From assembly GCA_024742495.1 (NCBI GenBank), contig JANSYJ010000008.1, positions 92,380 to 156,379 on the forward strand: a stretch of DNA of 64,000 bases, in the 5' to 3' direction. The notes under the pieces are model-generated. The model was not told the origin of the DNA, did no database searches, and saw only the letters and a program-made list of their open reading frames with translations. The stretch is from Bacteroidota bacterium. Its GTDB lineage: Bacteria > Bacteroidota > Bacteroidia > Flavobacteriales > Schleiferiaceae. The position numbers and the translations under genes were made by a program. Every line of letters starts with the position of its first letter. Within the stretch, counting starts at the first letter, position 1. Shown here piece after piece: positions 1 through 8,491 of this stretch.

Positions 1-180
1 GTATTCGATTCCATTCTCGGGACTGTGTTTGAAGTTAAACCTTAGGGGTTGATGTTGAAGCGAGCTTAATAGGAACATCTTATTAGCTACTTTAAACACT
101 AGGGTGTGTTCATCAAAAGGGAACCCTTCTGTAACCGACTTAAAACTAAGGGCATAGTCTCTTAAACTTTCTAAATCCAT
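1..180 (-). CDS. MmcQ/YjbR family protein, partial (C-terminus outside window)
   Basis: On the minus strand an ATG at 178-180 opens a frame that runs off the left edge; 60 residues are visible. The beginning MDLESLRDYALSF, followed by KSVTEGFPFDEHTLVFKV, matches the N-terminal signature of MmcQ/YjbR proteins. These have a CyaY-like fold, are about 115-120 residues long, and have a poorly defined biological role (DNA binding was proposed from structure). An in-frame stop at 241-243 limits any upstream extension, and family alignments from memory favour this ATG. The gene is divergent from the plus-strand gene at 296. The family call is firm; function is not. Confidence 0.8.
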   Translation of the reverse strand, partial: MDLESLRDYALSFKSVTEGFPFDEHTLVFKVANKMFLLSSLQHQPLRFNFKHSPENGIEY

Positions 181-295
181 AGGCTTATGATTATCCTTAA
201 AAATAGAATCTTCTAATTGAACTTTGAGGCCAAAGCGCAGTTATTTGATGGAGTGTCTTATTTTATTAAATTCGATACTCGATTTTAGGAATCAG

Positions 296-1036
296 ATGAA
301 AATGAATATGATGGGAATAAACTTAGAGAAAGCGCTAGAGCGTGAACGCAGAAAAGACGAACTGAATTCCCCCGATCAAACCTTAGCGGCCTTTAAAGCT
401 GTTTTAGAGGAAGATGATCAATTAGACCAAGACATTTACAGGCGAATTTTTGGAGATGGCCCGCAGGTGCCCAGCAACTTTGATTTTAGAACTTTAGATC
501 CTACCAAGGTTTATAGCTCGGCCCAAATAAAGAAACTCTGTACCCGCTATCGCTTGCGCTTTTTGGATACCAAGCATTTTAAAGGGGATATTCCCTATGA
601 AGCTATTGCCAAAATAAAAGCCCTTCAAAAAGCACAAAACGCCGATTTGCAAGGCTTTAAAATGATTGCACCAGCGCCAATGTTTAATCTAAAGAATAAG
701 GATAAGGATCCCTTGCTTATGCTACCTCTTGGCAAGGACCGTTTCTACCTGGTACACAAATGGGGGCAAGACTTACATCCTTTAAGGGCTTTAATGGTTC
801 TTCCTTTTCGAAATTTCAAAACCCTATTAGCTTCGGTCGCCCTCCTCGCGGCAATGGTAGTTAGTTTGTTCCCCGATAGCATGCTTATGGGACCTTTAGA
901 TCAAAGCAGTTGGAACATCAGAATAATTTTCTTCTTCTATCTCTTCTTAGCCTTTAGCGGACTTACGGCCCTTTATGGCTTTAGCAGAATGAAAAACTTC
1001 AATTCTGAGCTTTGGAATAGTAAATATCTAGACTAA
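296..1036 (+). CDS. Uncharacterised protein with two C-terminal membrane segments
   Basis: I do not recognise a named family. The frame is open from 224, but I prefer the ATG at 296 (MKMNMMGINLEKAL), preceded by AGGAATCAG; ATGs at 302, 308 and 311 are also possible, giving about 241-246 residues. The N-terminal half is charged and helical (KALERERRKDEL) and soluble. Two hydrophobic stretches follow near the C-terminus, starting FKTLLASVALLAAMVVSLFP and IRIIFFFYLFLAFSGLTALY, with a short tail. This suggests a membrane-anchored protein with a cytoplasmic N-terminal domain. It stands alone between the divergent YjbR gene and the convergent truB operon. Confidence 0.75.
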   Translation: MKMNMMGINLEKALERERRKDELNSPDQTLAAFKAVLEEDDQLDQDIYRRIFGDGPQVPSNFDFRTLDPTKVYSSAQIKKLCTRYRLRFLDTKHFKGDIPYEAIAKIKALQKAQNADLQGFKMIAPAPMFNLKNKDKDPLLMLPLGKDRFYLVHKWGQDLHPLRALMVLPFRNFKTLLASVALLAAMVVSLFPDSMLMGPLDQSSWNIRIIFFFYLFLAFSGLTALYGFSRMKNFNSELWNSKYLD

Positions 1037-1074
1037 AGCTCTATTTCTTTATACCTTTTAGAGATGTATCCATG

Positions 1075-1096
1075 AGCTCCATGTTTTTATGGAGCT
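1075..1096. terminator. Hairpin between convergent genes
   Basis: Perfect 8-bp arms AGCTCCAT / ATGGAGCT around a six-base T-rich loop. It lies between the convergent ends of the two-TM gene (1036) and truB (1144) and could serve both strands. The downstream T run is weak. Confidence 0.5.
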
Positions 1097-1143
1097 ACAT
1101 TTCCTTTTGCCAAACTTGTAAGTTGGATTAGCTAAAGCTGATT

Positions 1144-1851
1144 TTAATCCGAGTCTGGATTTTCAAATAGCTGTAAGAATGCCGGAAGGCTAAGGGCATC
1201 ATTGATGGAATAAGGCCCTATGGATTCTCGTCTTAAGGCACTAAGATGCGCCCCATTATTGAGTGCTTTACCGAAGTCATGCGCTAAACTGCGAATGTAA
1301 GTTCCCTTGCTGCAGCTCACTTCAAAGTGTAAATCAGGAAAGGCGCTATCCTCTATCTTAAAGTCGTGAATTTTAACTTCCCTAGCTTTTAGTTCTGGTT
1401 TTTCGCCTTCGCGAGCCAATTCATAAGCGCGCTTACCATCTTTCTTTATCGCTGAAAAAACCGGGGGCACTTGCTTGATAATTCCAGTAAAGGTTTCAAT
1501 ACTTTCAGCAATGCTATTTCGGTCGAAATTTTCCAATGAAAAGTGCTCATCGGGCTCTGTTTCGAGATCATAACTTGGGGTAGTAGCGCCTAAGGTTATG
1601 GTCCCAGAATAACACTTATCTAAACCCATCAATTCATTAATGGATTTAGTCTTCCTACCAACAGCAATTAATAGCAGTCCAGTAGCAAGGGGATCCAAGG
1701 TACCCGCATGACCCACCTTTAATTTTTTAAATCCGTAATGACGTTTTAGGGTATAACGAATTTTGTTTACAACGTCGAAGGAAGTCCAAGTTAGAGGCTT
1801 GTCAATCAGCAAGAGCTGACCCTCCTCTATTTGGGATTTACTGTATATCAA
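1144..1851 (-). CDS. truB: tRNA pseudouridine(55) synthase TruB
   Basis: TruB isomerises U55 to pseudouridine in the T-loop of tRNAs. The 235-residue protein has the opening DKPLTWTSFDVVNKIR and the catalytic motif VGHAGTLDPLATG, with the nucleophile Asp near residue 53, and the later GTYIRSLAHDFG motif. It is about the length of the short TruB form, ending soon after the catalytic domain with little or no PUA region, as is usual in this phylum. It is the last gene of the operon ftsX-DUF3098-uppP-truB and overlaps the uppP stop by 4 bp, so it is probably translationally coupled. Confidence 0.96.
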   Translation of the reverse strand: MIYSKSQIEEGQLLLIDKPLTWTSFDVVNKIRYTLKRHYGFKKLKVGHAGTLDPLATGLLLIAVGRKTKSINELMGLDKCYSGTITLGATTPSYDLETEPDEHFSLENFDRNSIAESIETFTGIIKQVPPVFSAIKKDGKRAYELAREGEKPELKAREVKIHDFKIEDSAFPDLHFEVSCSKGTYIRSLAHDFGKALNNGAHLSALRRESIGPYSINDALSLPAFLQLFENPDSD

Positions 1852-2645
1852 AAGGCAATGAAGCTAAAGATAATTGCAATGATGCCCACTACGAAACAGT
1901 ACAATGCAAAGTAGTTAAGATTGGCCCTTTTCACTATATCAATCATCCAATTGCAGGCCCACCATCCGGTTACAAATGCCGCACCGAAACCCAATACAAT
2001 CGACAATGGAATTCCTTCGCTCATGCTTAAACCACCATCCATGATATCCTTGGCCATTTTACCAACGATAAGGGGAACTACCATTAAAAAGGAAAAACGT
2101 GCCGCTCGCTCTCGAGATATCCCTAAAAGTAAGGCGGTTGAAATAGTTGCTCCACTGCGACTAATCCCCGGAAGAATTGCAATAGCCTGAGATAGACCAA
2201 TAATAAAACCCTTGCCTCCAGTTACATAGCCATCGCCTGCTTTAGTATTATTGGCAAATAAGAGTAGCACTCCGGTTACCAGCAGCATAAAACCAACCAA
2301 CATAACCTTTCCACCAAAGAGCGCTTCAATTTGCTCATCTAAAAACACCCCGGCCAAAGCCGCTGGTATCATAGAGATAACTATGCTAAGGCTAAAACGA
2401 AATTCGTCGTTGTTTTTAAATTGAAATAGTCCCTTAAAGATATAGGCCACTTCCTTCCTAAAAACCACAATAGTAGCGAGAGCAGTCGCAAAGTGAACTA
2501 CGACTGTAAAAAGTAAGCTTTCTTCGGGAATAGACGTATCGCCAAAAAGCGCTTTGGCCAATTCTAAATGGCCGCTACTACTTACTGGCAAAAACTCTGT
2601 AAGTCCTTGAATAATTCCAAGAACAATTGCTTCGAGCTTACCCAT
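1848..2645 (-). CDS. uppP: Undecaprenyl-diphosphate phosphatase UppP (BacA)
   Basis: Inner-membrane enzyme that dephosphorylates undecaprenyl diphosphate, recycling the lipid carrier for peptidoglycan and O-antigen synthesis; it contributes to bacitracin resistance. The 265-residue sequence carries both family motifs: EFLPVSSSGHLEL (residues 17-29, with the active-site Glu, Ser cluster and His) and PGISRSGATIS, and several hydrophobic helices. Length is normal. It lies 2 bp after DUF3098 and overlaps truB by 4 bp. Confidence 0.96.
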   Translation of the reverse strand: MGKLEAIVLGIIQGLTEFLPVSSSGHLELAKALFGDTSIPEESLLFTVVVHFATALATIVVFRKEVAYIFKGLFQFKNNDEFRFSLSIVISMIPAALAGVFLDEQIEALFGGKVMLVGFMLLVTGVLLLFANNTKAGDGYVTGGKGFIIGLSQAIAILPGISRSGATISTALLLGISRERAARFSFLMVVPLIVGKMAKDIMDGGLSMSEGIPLSIVLGFGAAFVTGWWACNWMIDIVKRANLNYFALYCFVVGIIAIIFSFIAF

Positions 2646-2647
2646 GA

Positions 2648-2878
2648 CTATTTACTTGAGCTTGGTGCCATGATTGCGTATACCTCCAGAGCTAGTCCTG
2701 CAATGAGTATCATTGGAGCCCAAGTAAGACGACGAGCATTGAAAATTTCCGGGTTAAAAACCTCTGGATCATCACTTCCTCCGCCCGACATTAGTATATA
2801 TCCTATGGCAATAAGTAGGACCCCAAGGCCCATTAATACGTAATTCTTTTTACCGAAAACAAATGTTTGTTTCTGCAT
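2648..2878 (-). CDS. DUF3098 small membrane protein
   Basis: A 76-residue protein with two predicted membrane helices (YVLMGLGVLLIAIGYILMSG and LTWAPMILIAGLALEVYAIM) joined by an acidic, glycine-rich loop (SGGGSDDPEVFNPEIFNARR). This is the DUF3098 pattern, found in Bacteroidota almost always between ftsX and uppP, as here: 2 bp from each neighbour. Function is unknown; the position suggests a role in envelope or division processes (inference). Confidence 0.85.
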   Translation of the reverse strand: MQKQTFVFGKKNYVLMGLGVLLIAIGYILMSGGGSDDPEVFNPEIFNARRLTWAPMILIAGLALEVYAIMAPSSSK

Positions 2879-2880
2879 AT

Positions 2881-3759
2881 CTAAAAGTATAATTGATCGG
2901 TTTTCAATTTGAGGTACTTTCTAAGCGCAAAGAAAGTACAAGTAAACGAGATAAGTAAACCTGCTAGTAAAATAGCAATGCTTAATATTATAAACTGCTG
3001 AATCGTTTGGAACTCGGCTAAGCCAGGAATATAGTTTCGCAAGTAAGCCAGTACTAAAGCCAACAATATCAAGGCTAAAATGGAACCTATGGATCCATGC
3101 AACAAACTCTTCATTAGGAAAGGCCTTCTTATAAAGCTACGGGTTGCACCAACCAATTGCATGGTTTTGATTATAAACCTTTTCGAATAAATGGCTAATC
3201 GAATACTGGAATTAATAAGGGCTATGGCGATTAAACTTAAGAGAATAGCGCCGCCCAATAGCCCGTAGCTTAGTAAGCGAAGATTATCATTCATCTTAGT
3301 AATTAGTAGTTTATCATAAACCACTTCACTAACAAAGTCGAGCACTTCGAATTCCTTTTTTAGGGATTCAATTTTGGCCACGTTTAAACTTTCCGCTTTA
3401 AGTTTTAATTCAATCCCGTCTCGAAGTGGATTGTAACCTAAAAAATCAACAAAGTCTTCGTCTAAAACTTCCTTCAATTCATTTGCAGCATCCTCCTTAC
3501 TAATAATTCGCACCGAATTGGTGTAAGGCGCTACTTGTAGACTTGTGAAAAACTGATTCACCTCCGCCTTGGAAGCATCCTCCGAAAGTAATACCGTAAT
3601 GCCAAAATCTTCCTTTACCGAACGGCTGATTTCTTGTGTGTTAAGTATTAATATACCAAACAATCCCAGCACAAAAAGCACCAGGGAAATACTGATGACT
3701 ACTGATAAGTAGGAGGATCGCAAGCGACGACGCGTAAATCGGTCTTCTCTCTTTGTCAT
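2881..3759 (-). CDS. ftsX: Cell-division ABC-type protein FtsX
   Basis: FtsX is the membrane half of FtsEX, which couples cytokinesis to peptidoglycan hydrolase activation. The 292-residue protein has the expected order: a basic cytoplasmic N-terminus (TKREDRFTRRRLRSS), TM1 at about 17-37, an extracytoplasmic domain (about 40-165, with EVNQFFTSLQVAPYTNSVRI), and three C-terminal TMs, including the conserved ATRSFIRRPF loop before TM3. FtsE is not in the window. First gene of the ftsX-DUF3098-uppP-truB operon, behind a -7 box at 3783-3790. Confidence 0.93.
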   Translation of the reverse strand: MTKREDRFTRRRLRSSYLSVVISISLVLFVLGLFGILILNTQEISRSVKEDFGITVLLSEDASKAEVNQFFTSLQVAPYTNSVRIISKEDAANELKEVLDEDFVDFLGYNPLRDGIELKLKAESLNVAKIESLKKEFEVLDFVSEVVYDKLLITKMNDNLRLLSYGLLGGAILLSLIAIALINSSIRLAIYSKRFIIKTMQLVGATRSFIRRPFLMKSLLHGSIGSILALILLALVLAYLRNYIPGLAEFQTIQQFIILSIAILLAGLLISFTCTFFALRKYLKLKTDQLYF

Positions 3760-3782
3760 AGTTTAATCGGAAAACTGCGAGG

Positions 3783-3790
3783 CGAAAGTA
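3783..3790 (-). promoter_or_regulatory. -7 box of the ftsX operon promoter
   Basis: TACTTTCG on the minus strand, a near match to the Bacteroidota -7 consensus TAnnTTTG, 23 bases upstream of the ftsX ATG. Confidence 0.55.
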
Positions 3791-3913
3791 GCAAATTCAA
3801 TAGAAGCAAGAAGCTAATATACCGTTAACCCTTCATCGAAAAATTAATGCTTTATATATAATTTTATACTCAAAGTCCCCTGTTAACAAATATGTTAGTC
3901 TCGAATAAATATG

Positions 3914-3940
3914 AATAGCGCAAAGTGTATTTTCGCTATT
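3914..3940 (+). promoter_or_regulatory. -7 box inside an inverted repeat upstream of the SPOR gene
   Basis: Perfect 7-bp arms AATAGCG (3914-3920) and CGCTATT (3934-3940) flank and partly cover a TATTTTCG -7 box (3928-3935). The predicted transcript would start near 3941, leaving about 38 bases before the TTG at 3979. A palindrome overlapping a promoter could be an operator (inference). Confidence 0.4.
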
Positions 3941-3978
3941 GTGGTAATTTGTCCATTTATCAATCAAAATAGAGCAGC

Positions 3979-6216
3979 TTGAAGTACCTAGGGCGAAAAA
4001 TAGTTTTTTTCCTCATCATACTAATTCCATTCTGGAGCTTCCTAGTATGGTTCTTTTATCCTAAAACTGAGCTTCCAGGCTTAATTCTCGATAAAACTGT
4101 TTTAGAGTCGAGTGGTGTTGAGCACCGCTCTTTTAACTGGATTACCACCAATCGAAAATTTGTAAAACCAGATGGCTCTCAATATGAGATTAGCGAAGAT
4201 TACTATGGTTTCTTCCCTATTAACCGGCCCGAATACGTTGTAAAGGATCTTACAGTTTTCAACAATGCCGATATTGACAGTATGGGCAGAACCATGGAGT
4301 ATATCTACTATACGGATGCCTATGGTATATACACCAATGAGTGGGTTTATGGCCGAGATATTAACGAACGTTCGCGTTTGGTATATGGAGGATTATCCGA
4401 ACAGAGCTACAAGCTCTTTGATCGGATGTTTCGCAATAGAAAGCTAACTATCACCGAATTTAATAACCTCGCTTCACCAACACCGCTATCCTTGCGCTTT
4501 AAGATGCAAAGGGTACTAGAAATGGACTTTACCGGATGGACGGGTCGTTATTACCATTCACTAGACACGCTACTAAACCCAGATATACCAGGCTGGATGA
4601 AGCGTTTGCACCGCTATTATTACAATAAACCCTTCGCCTATCCCGACAAACCAGGGATAGTGTTTGTGCATGAAACAGAGCGCATTTTTGTAATGCAAAT
4701 TGATGAGGATTTAGAGCATGAGCTCCCCATTATAAATACTGGTAAATACTTGATGGATAAGTATGATCTTCCAGAGTTTATACGCTATCCTTATTGGTTC
4801 GACGTTTGTTTTGCCAAAGACACTTCTGATGTCTTTTCAACTTACAAGTTGCATACTACCGAACGAGGTGACTCCATCCTAAATTCGCATCATTTACCCA
4901 ATGAGTTTCCTGCTATTATTGGCGATAGACAGGAATATCTAAGATGGTATTTCTGCGGTGACTGGGCCGATTCGCCTACTCCTTTTGGACTATCTTATTT
5001 CAAAGGGGTTCAATACATCCGGAAGTTCTTTTACAACAACCGCGATGAATTGGATGGTAAAAAATTCTTTTGGGAATATTACGAGCCTTTAGTTTCTGGA
5101 ATTTTCAATGATTATATAGATGTAATGGATTCCATTGAAGGGCCAAGGCCATTGCCCCCGGTTCACAATAATTACATCCCTTATTATCGTCGTTATAATA
5201 TTCCCTTGCCGGATGTTGACCTTATTGCCAGTGGGCGTAGATATGATCCAAATGAGGTTTTAGGATCGGAGTATAAAGAGAAAGCTTATCGCGATTCCGT
5301 TTTACAAGCTGAACGCGAAGAAGCCGCGCGAACCGGATATTATATTGGTCAGTATGGTGATACCGTTCGATTAACGGATGAAGAATTAGAAGAGCTGCAG
5401 GATCAAAGGCGCTATGAGCAGTCTAGCGAACGCCGGAGAGATTCTATACAACGACGTCGCCTAGACTCCGTTCGTGGTGTTGGGATATTTGCTGATCCTT
5501 ATCGCTTAATAAAAATTGACAGTTCCTATATGCGGGGTGGGCGCATACCAATTAACATCCCGCTTACGCAGAAGGAAATTGAGCAAAGAGCCCGGCAGCG
5601 GGAAGCCGCTAAAGACGCGGAAATGCGAAGAGCCCAGGCGATCGTAGATAGCATAGAAAGAGCCGAAGGCGGTGTAATTCCTGTTGAAGAATCCGATCAA
5701 GATTCTACCGAAAGAGTCATTAATGCCGAGCGATCTCCGTTCAGCTCCAACCGACAGGAACGGGCCGAAATTGTTAATGAAGTAAATCCAAGGTATAGAT
5801 TGGGCGGTAGGCTACCAAGTACGCTCAGTCGAAATGACCTGAGACCGGTTGACACTGCCGGTGCCATGGTATTTGAGGAAGAACCTCAAAGGGAAGAACC
5901 GAAAGTTAGCCTAAAGGATAGTACGGAAATTAACAATGAACCGCAGCAAGAAGAGGCTAGCGAAGACGGCATTTCTAATGCCAACGAAATGTCGGTGCGT
6001 TGGCATGTGATAGTAGCGAGTTTCCCAGATAAGGATTTGGGTGAGGCTTTCTTAAAACAAAAGAGAGATCCTGAAATGAAACTGATCTACTTTCAAAAAA
6101 CACGGTCCTACCGGGTTTCATATCGCTCCTTTGATAGTAAAAGGGAAGCTAATAAAGCGGTAATAAACTTAATGACATCCTACCCCGATGCTCGGGTATT
6201 GAAGATTGGAAACTAG
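3979..6216 (+). CDS. Large membrane-anchored SPOR-domain protein
   Basis: 745 residues from a TTG start; no ATG lies near the N-terminus, and the TTG directly precedes a signal-anchor (KYLGRKIVFFLIILIPFWSF). A large extracytoplasmic part rich in Tyr, Trp and Asp follows (about 40-440), then a highly charged Arg/Glu/Gln region (about 440-660, e.g. EELEELQDQRRYEQSSERRR). The C-terminus (about 665-745) is a SPOR domain beginning RWHVIVASFPDKDLGEAF. SPOR domains bind denuded septal peptidoglycan glycans, so an envelope or division-site role is likely; the large central part is of unknown function. Nothing nearby identifies a partner. Confidence 0.8.
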   Translation: MKYLGRKIVFFLIILIPFWSFLVWFFYPKTELPGLILDKTVLESSGVEHRSFNWITTNRKFVKPDGSQYEISEDYYGFFPINRPEYVVKDLTVFNNADIDSMGRTMEYIYYTDAYGIYTNEWVYGRDINERSRLVYGGLSEQSYKLFDRMFRNRKLTITEFNNLASPTPLSLRFKMQRVLEMDFTGWTGRYYHSLDTLLNPDIPGWMKRLHRYYYNKPFAYPDKPGIVFVHETERIFVMQIDEDLEHELPIINTGKYLMDKYDLPEFIRYPYWFDVCFAKDTSDVFSTYKLHTTERGDSILNSHHLPNEFPAIIGDRQEYLRWYFCGDWADSPTPFGLSYFKGVQYIRKFFYNNRDELDGKKFFWEYYEPLVSGIFNDYIDVMDSIEGPRPLPPVHNNYIPYYRRYNIPLPDVDLIASGRRYDPNEVLGSEYKEKAYRDSVLQAEREEAARTGYYIGQYGDTVRLTDEELEELQDQRRYEQSSERRRDSIQRRRLDSVRGVGIFADPYRLIKIDSSYMRGGRIPINIPLTQKEIEQRARQREAAKDAEMRRAQAIVDSIERAEGGVIPVEESDQDSTERVINAERSPFSSNRQERAEIVNEVNPRYRLGGRLPSTLSRNDLRPVDTAGAMVFEEEPQREEPKVSLKDSTEINNEPQQEEASEDGISNANEMSVRWHVIVASFPDKDLGEAFLKQKRDPEMKLIYFQKTRSYRVSYRSFDSKREANKAVINLMTSYPDARVLKIGN

Positions 6217-6287
6217 TAAAATACGTCGTTTGTCGTATTGAAAACGGTATTGGATTCTAGGACATTTGGTCTAAATCCAATACCCCC

Positions 6288-7220
6288 ATGAAACAAGCGA
6301 TTCACATCCTAGCCTTTCTCTTCGTCTCTTTGCATGCCAGCGCCCAGGAAATCAATTACGAAGTCAAATATGACAATCCTGATTTCAAGCCTTTTTGGAA
6401 TTTAAATATTTCCTATTTCGACATCGATATTCCAATCGGTAGCATCGACGCGATAAACTTTAATGCCGGTCTCTGGGGAAATATAGAAGCGGTAGAAGGC
6501 ATTGGTATCGATTACCGTTTCAGAAGAAGCTACCTCACCATGGCGCAAATTGGCTACCAAAATGCGCCCAGCTTCACCAACTTTGAATTGGGTGGCTACT
6601 TCCGTTTTGCCGGAAATACCAAGGTGCGTCCTACTAAAGTAATTCTAGATGTAGATTGGGATGCCGATGGAAATGCCTTTAATAATGAGCAGGTATACCA
6701 GGTGAAATCCATCAGTATCCAAGCTAAAAAAAGGCGCGATTATCTCCTTAGGGGCGGCTTTTATCACCTTTCAAGCCCGCTTACAGTGAGTGATCTCACC
6801 GATAATAACAATCAAGATATATTTGCTGATGACCTCGGTGCCGTTTCCCTAAACGGGCTTTATACCGGGATTGGCATACGCACCTTCACCAACGTTTTTA
6901 TTGACACCAAGCAATTCGGAGATCAGTTTAATTCAAAAGGAACTCTAATTTATTTAGACGCCATTTTCGCTGGCAGCAGTATTTCAGACCCTTACGAAGA
7001 AGCGGCCACTTTAGCCTTCAATGAGGAGCTTGCTAAAGAAGCAATTGGCTCGTTGCCAATCGGATTCCGAATAGGAATGAACACCTTTCAAATTGAAAAG
7101 AAAACTCGCACCGGTAAGAAGTTTGGCATGTCCACTAACTATGAGGCTGGCTATCGCCCTTACATCGGCTGGTACTTAAGTGGTGGTCTGGGTTTCACCC
7201 TAGTTAAGTGGAATAAATAA
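6288..7220 (+). CDS. Exported protein, probable outer-membrane beta-barrel
   Basis: 310 residues with a cleavable signal peptide (MKQAIHILAFLFVSLHASAQ). The mature part has alternating beta-type stretches and many aromatic residues (FWNLNISYFDIDIP, YRPYIGWYLSGGLGFTLVKW), ending with an aromatic strand as outer-membrane barrels often do. No named family recognised. It shares layout and short motifs with the next gene (DIDIPIGSIDAINFNAGLWG here, NIDLDFPNAVPAEKHQLNLW there), so the two look like diverged paralogues. They are 1 bp apart and surely cotranscribed. Confidence 0.7.
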   Translation: MKQAIHILAFLFVSLHASAQEINYEVKYDNPDFKPFWNLNISYFDIDIPIGSIDAINFNAGLWGNIEAVEGIGIDYRFRRSYLTMAQIGYQNAPSFTNFELGGYFRFAGNTKVRPTKVILDVDWDADGNAFNNEQVYQVKSISIQAKKRRDYLLRGGFYHLSSPLTVSDLTDNNNQDIFADDLGAVSLNGLYTGIGIRTFTNVFIDTKQFGDQFNSKGTLIYLDAIFAGSSISDPYEEAATLAFNEELAKEAIGSLPIGFRIGMNTFQIEKKTRTGKKFGMSTNYEAGYRPYIGWYLSGGLGFTLVKWNK

Positions 7221-7221
7221 A

Positions 7222-8001
7222 ATGGCTTGGCGATCGGTACTACTTTTTCTGCTGGCCTTTAGTCTACAAGGACAATTGAAAGAATTTAAATACCTCGGGG
7301 AAAATTACTTTGACGACGAACTTTATCTTGGGATCTCTCTTCGCAATATTGATTTAGACTTTCCAAATGCCGTTCCTGCAGAAAAGCATCAGTTGAACTT
7401 GTGGACCGGCGATTTTCTTCTTTATCGAACAAACTTGGAGCTTGGAGGATCACGCTACATCATGCGAAATAAAATCCTCGGAGAAATTTTCTTTGCCTTT
7501 GGCGAACAGTTTAATGAGATATACCGCGAAGAAGGCAGCAGCTTCTCTAACTTTTTAATAGGCTCGCACTCCTTCAATTGGAATACTATTGTTCGTGATC
7601 GCTGGGCCTTAGCCTTGGGATTTAATTTCACCGACCTAGCTTTGGGAAGTACATTTATTATTAATGACTCGATTGGTCAAGAGAGGCGCTATACTCCTGC
7701 CCCGCATGGCTGGTACCTTGGGGCCGGGCCTAGCTTTATGTTCGATTTTCTAATCAGCGATTTCTTTCTATTTGAAATGCAAGGCGATTATACCTTTCAT
7801 TTTAGCAATTTAGTTCCTCTTACTTATGGCGAAGATGCTCCCGACCATCAAATGCCACATCAATACTATCTCTCGGCACATTTGCTTTCAAGATGGGGTT
7901 TATACACCGGAATTGAGACCTCATTTTTAAGGGATCGCAGCCCAAATAATGGTAATGCCTCCAAAATAGAATGGCATATTGGCTTTCGATTTATGATGTA
8001 A
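7222..8001 (+). CDS. Exported protein, paralogue of its upstream neighbour
   Basis: 259 residues with a signal peptide (MAWRSVLLFLLAFSLQGQ). The mature region is beta-rich and aromatic (FLLYRTNLELGGSRYIMRNK, HGWYLGAGPSFMFDF) and ends in IEWHIGFRFMM, typical of an outer-membrane barrel C-terminus. The N-terminal mature segment resembles that of the preceding gene. Function unknown; the pair may form a two-component surface assembly, which is inference only. Confidence 0.7.
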   Translation: MAWRSVLLFLLAFSLQGQLKEFKYLGENYFDDELYLGISLRNIDLDFPNAVPAEKHQLNLWTGDFLLYRTNLELGGSRYIMRNKILGEIFFAFGEQFNEIYREEGSSFSNFLIGSHSFNWNTIVRDRWALALGFNFTDLALGSTFIINDSIGQERRYTPAPHGWYLGAGPSFMFDFLISDFFLFEMQGDYTFHFSNLVPLTYGEDAPDHQMPHQYYLSAHLLSRWGLYTGIETSFLRDRSPNNGNASKIEWHIGFRFMM

Positions 8002-8020
8002 GCAGCGGAGTAATATTCTT

Positions 8021-8044
8021 TCCAAGCTCATTTAAGGGCTTGGA
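8021..8044. terminator. Hairpin between convergent genes
   Basis: Perfect 7-bp arms TCCAAGC (8021-8027) and GCTTGGA (8038-8044) between the exported-protein gene and the convergent holin-like gene. No clear U tract, so termination is only suggested. Confidence 0.35.
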
Positions 8045-8092
8045 GCAATCAAGGTAGAAAATGAAATCTTAGCTTTCTCGAGTTTGTTAAAG

Positions 8093-8452
8093 CTAGTTCC
8101 GCCTATTAGAATCCTCCCCAAGGTTTCGTAATAAGGAACTAATAAAGCTTAAGACCAAAGAGAAAAGTAAGGCCCACCAGAAATTTGCCACCCCAAAACC
8201 GCTTAAGATAGAGTCGGCAATCATTATCACCACCGCGTTTATTACAAAAAGAAATAGGCCGAAACTTAATAAGGTAGCGGGGAGGGTAAAGAAAATAAGT
8301 AGCGGTTTTAAAAACACATTTAGAAAAGCCAGAATAATGGCTACCCCAATAGCGCTGGAAAAACCATTTAGGTGAACGGCATCACCCAAAATCCAGGCGG
8401 TTAAAAACACACTGAGGGTATTTACTAATAATCTTAATAGGATACTTTTCAT
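8093..8452 (-). CDS. Phage holin family 4-type small membrane protein
   Basis: 119 residues with four hydrophobic helices (LLVNTLSVFLTAWILGDAV, GVAIILAFLNVFLKPLLIFF, FGLFLFVINAVVIMIAD, FWWALLFSLVLSFISSLL). The LNVFLKPLL-FFTLPAT core is characteristic of the four-TM family filed as mycobacterial phage holin superfamily IV (PF04020). Despite the name these are ordinary chromosomal inner-membrane proteins of unknown function; there is no prophage context. Divergent from the M1 peptidase gene. Confidence 0.85.
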   Translation of the reverse strand: MKSILLRLLVNTLSVFLTAWILGDAVHLNGFSSAIGVAIILAFLNVFLKPLLIFFTLPATLLSFGLFLFVINAVVIMIADSILSGFGVANFWWALLFSLVLSFISSLLRNLGEDSNRRN

Positions 8453-8491
8453 GCTTAAGGCTTAACTTGCGATTCCAAATTTAAGCTAAAG

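Noticed and set aside
8093..8452. Prophage holin
   Set aside because: The family name is misleading; there is no phage gene nearby and such proteins are common core membrane proteins.
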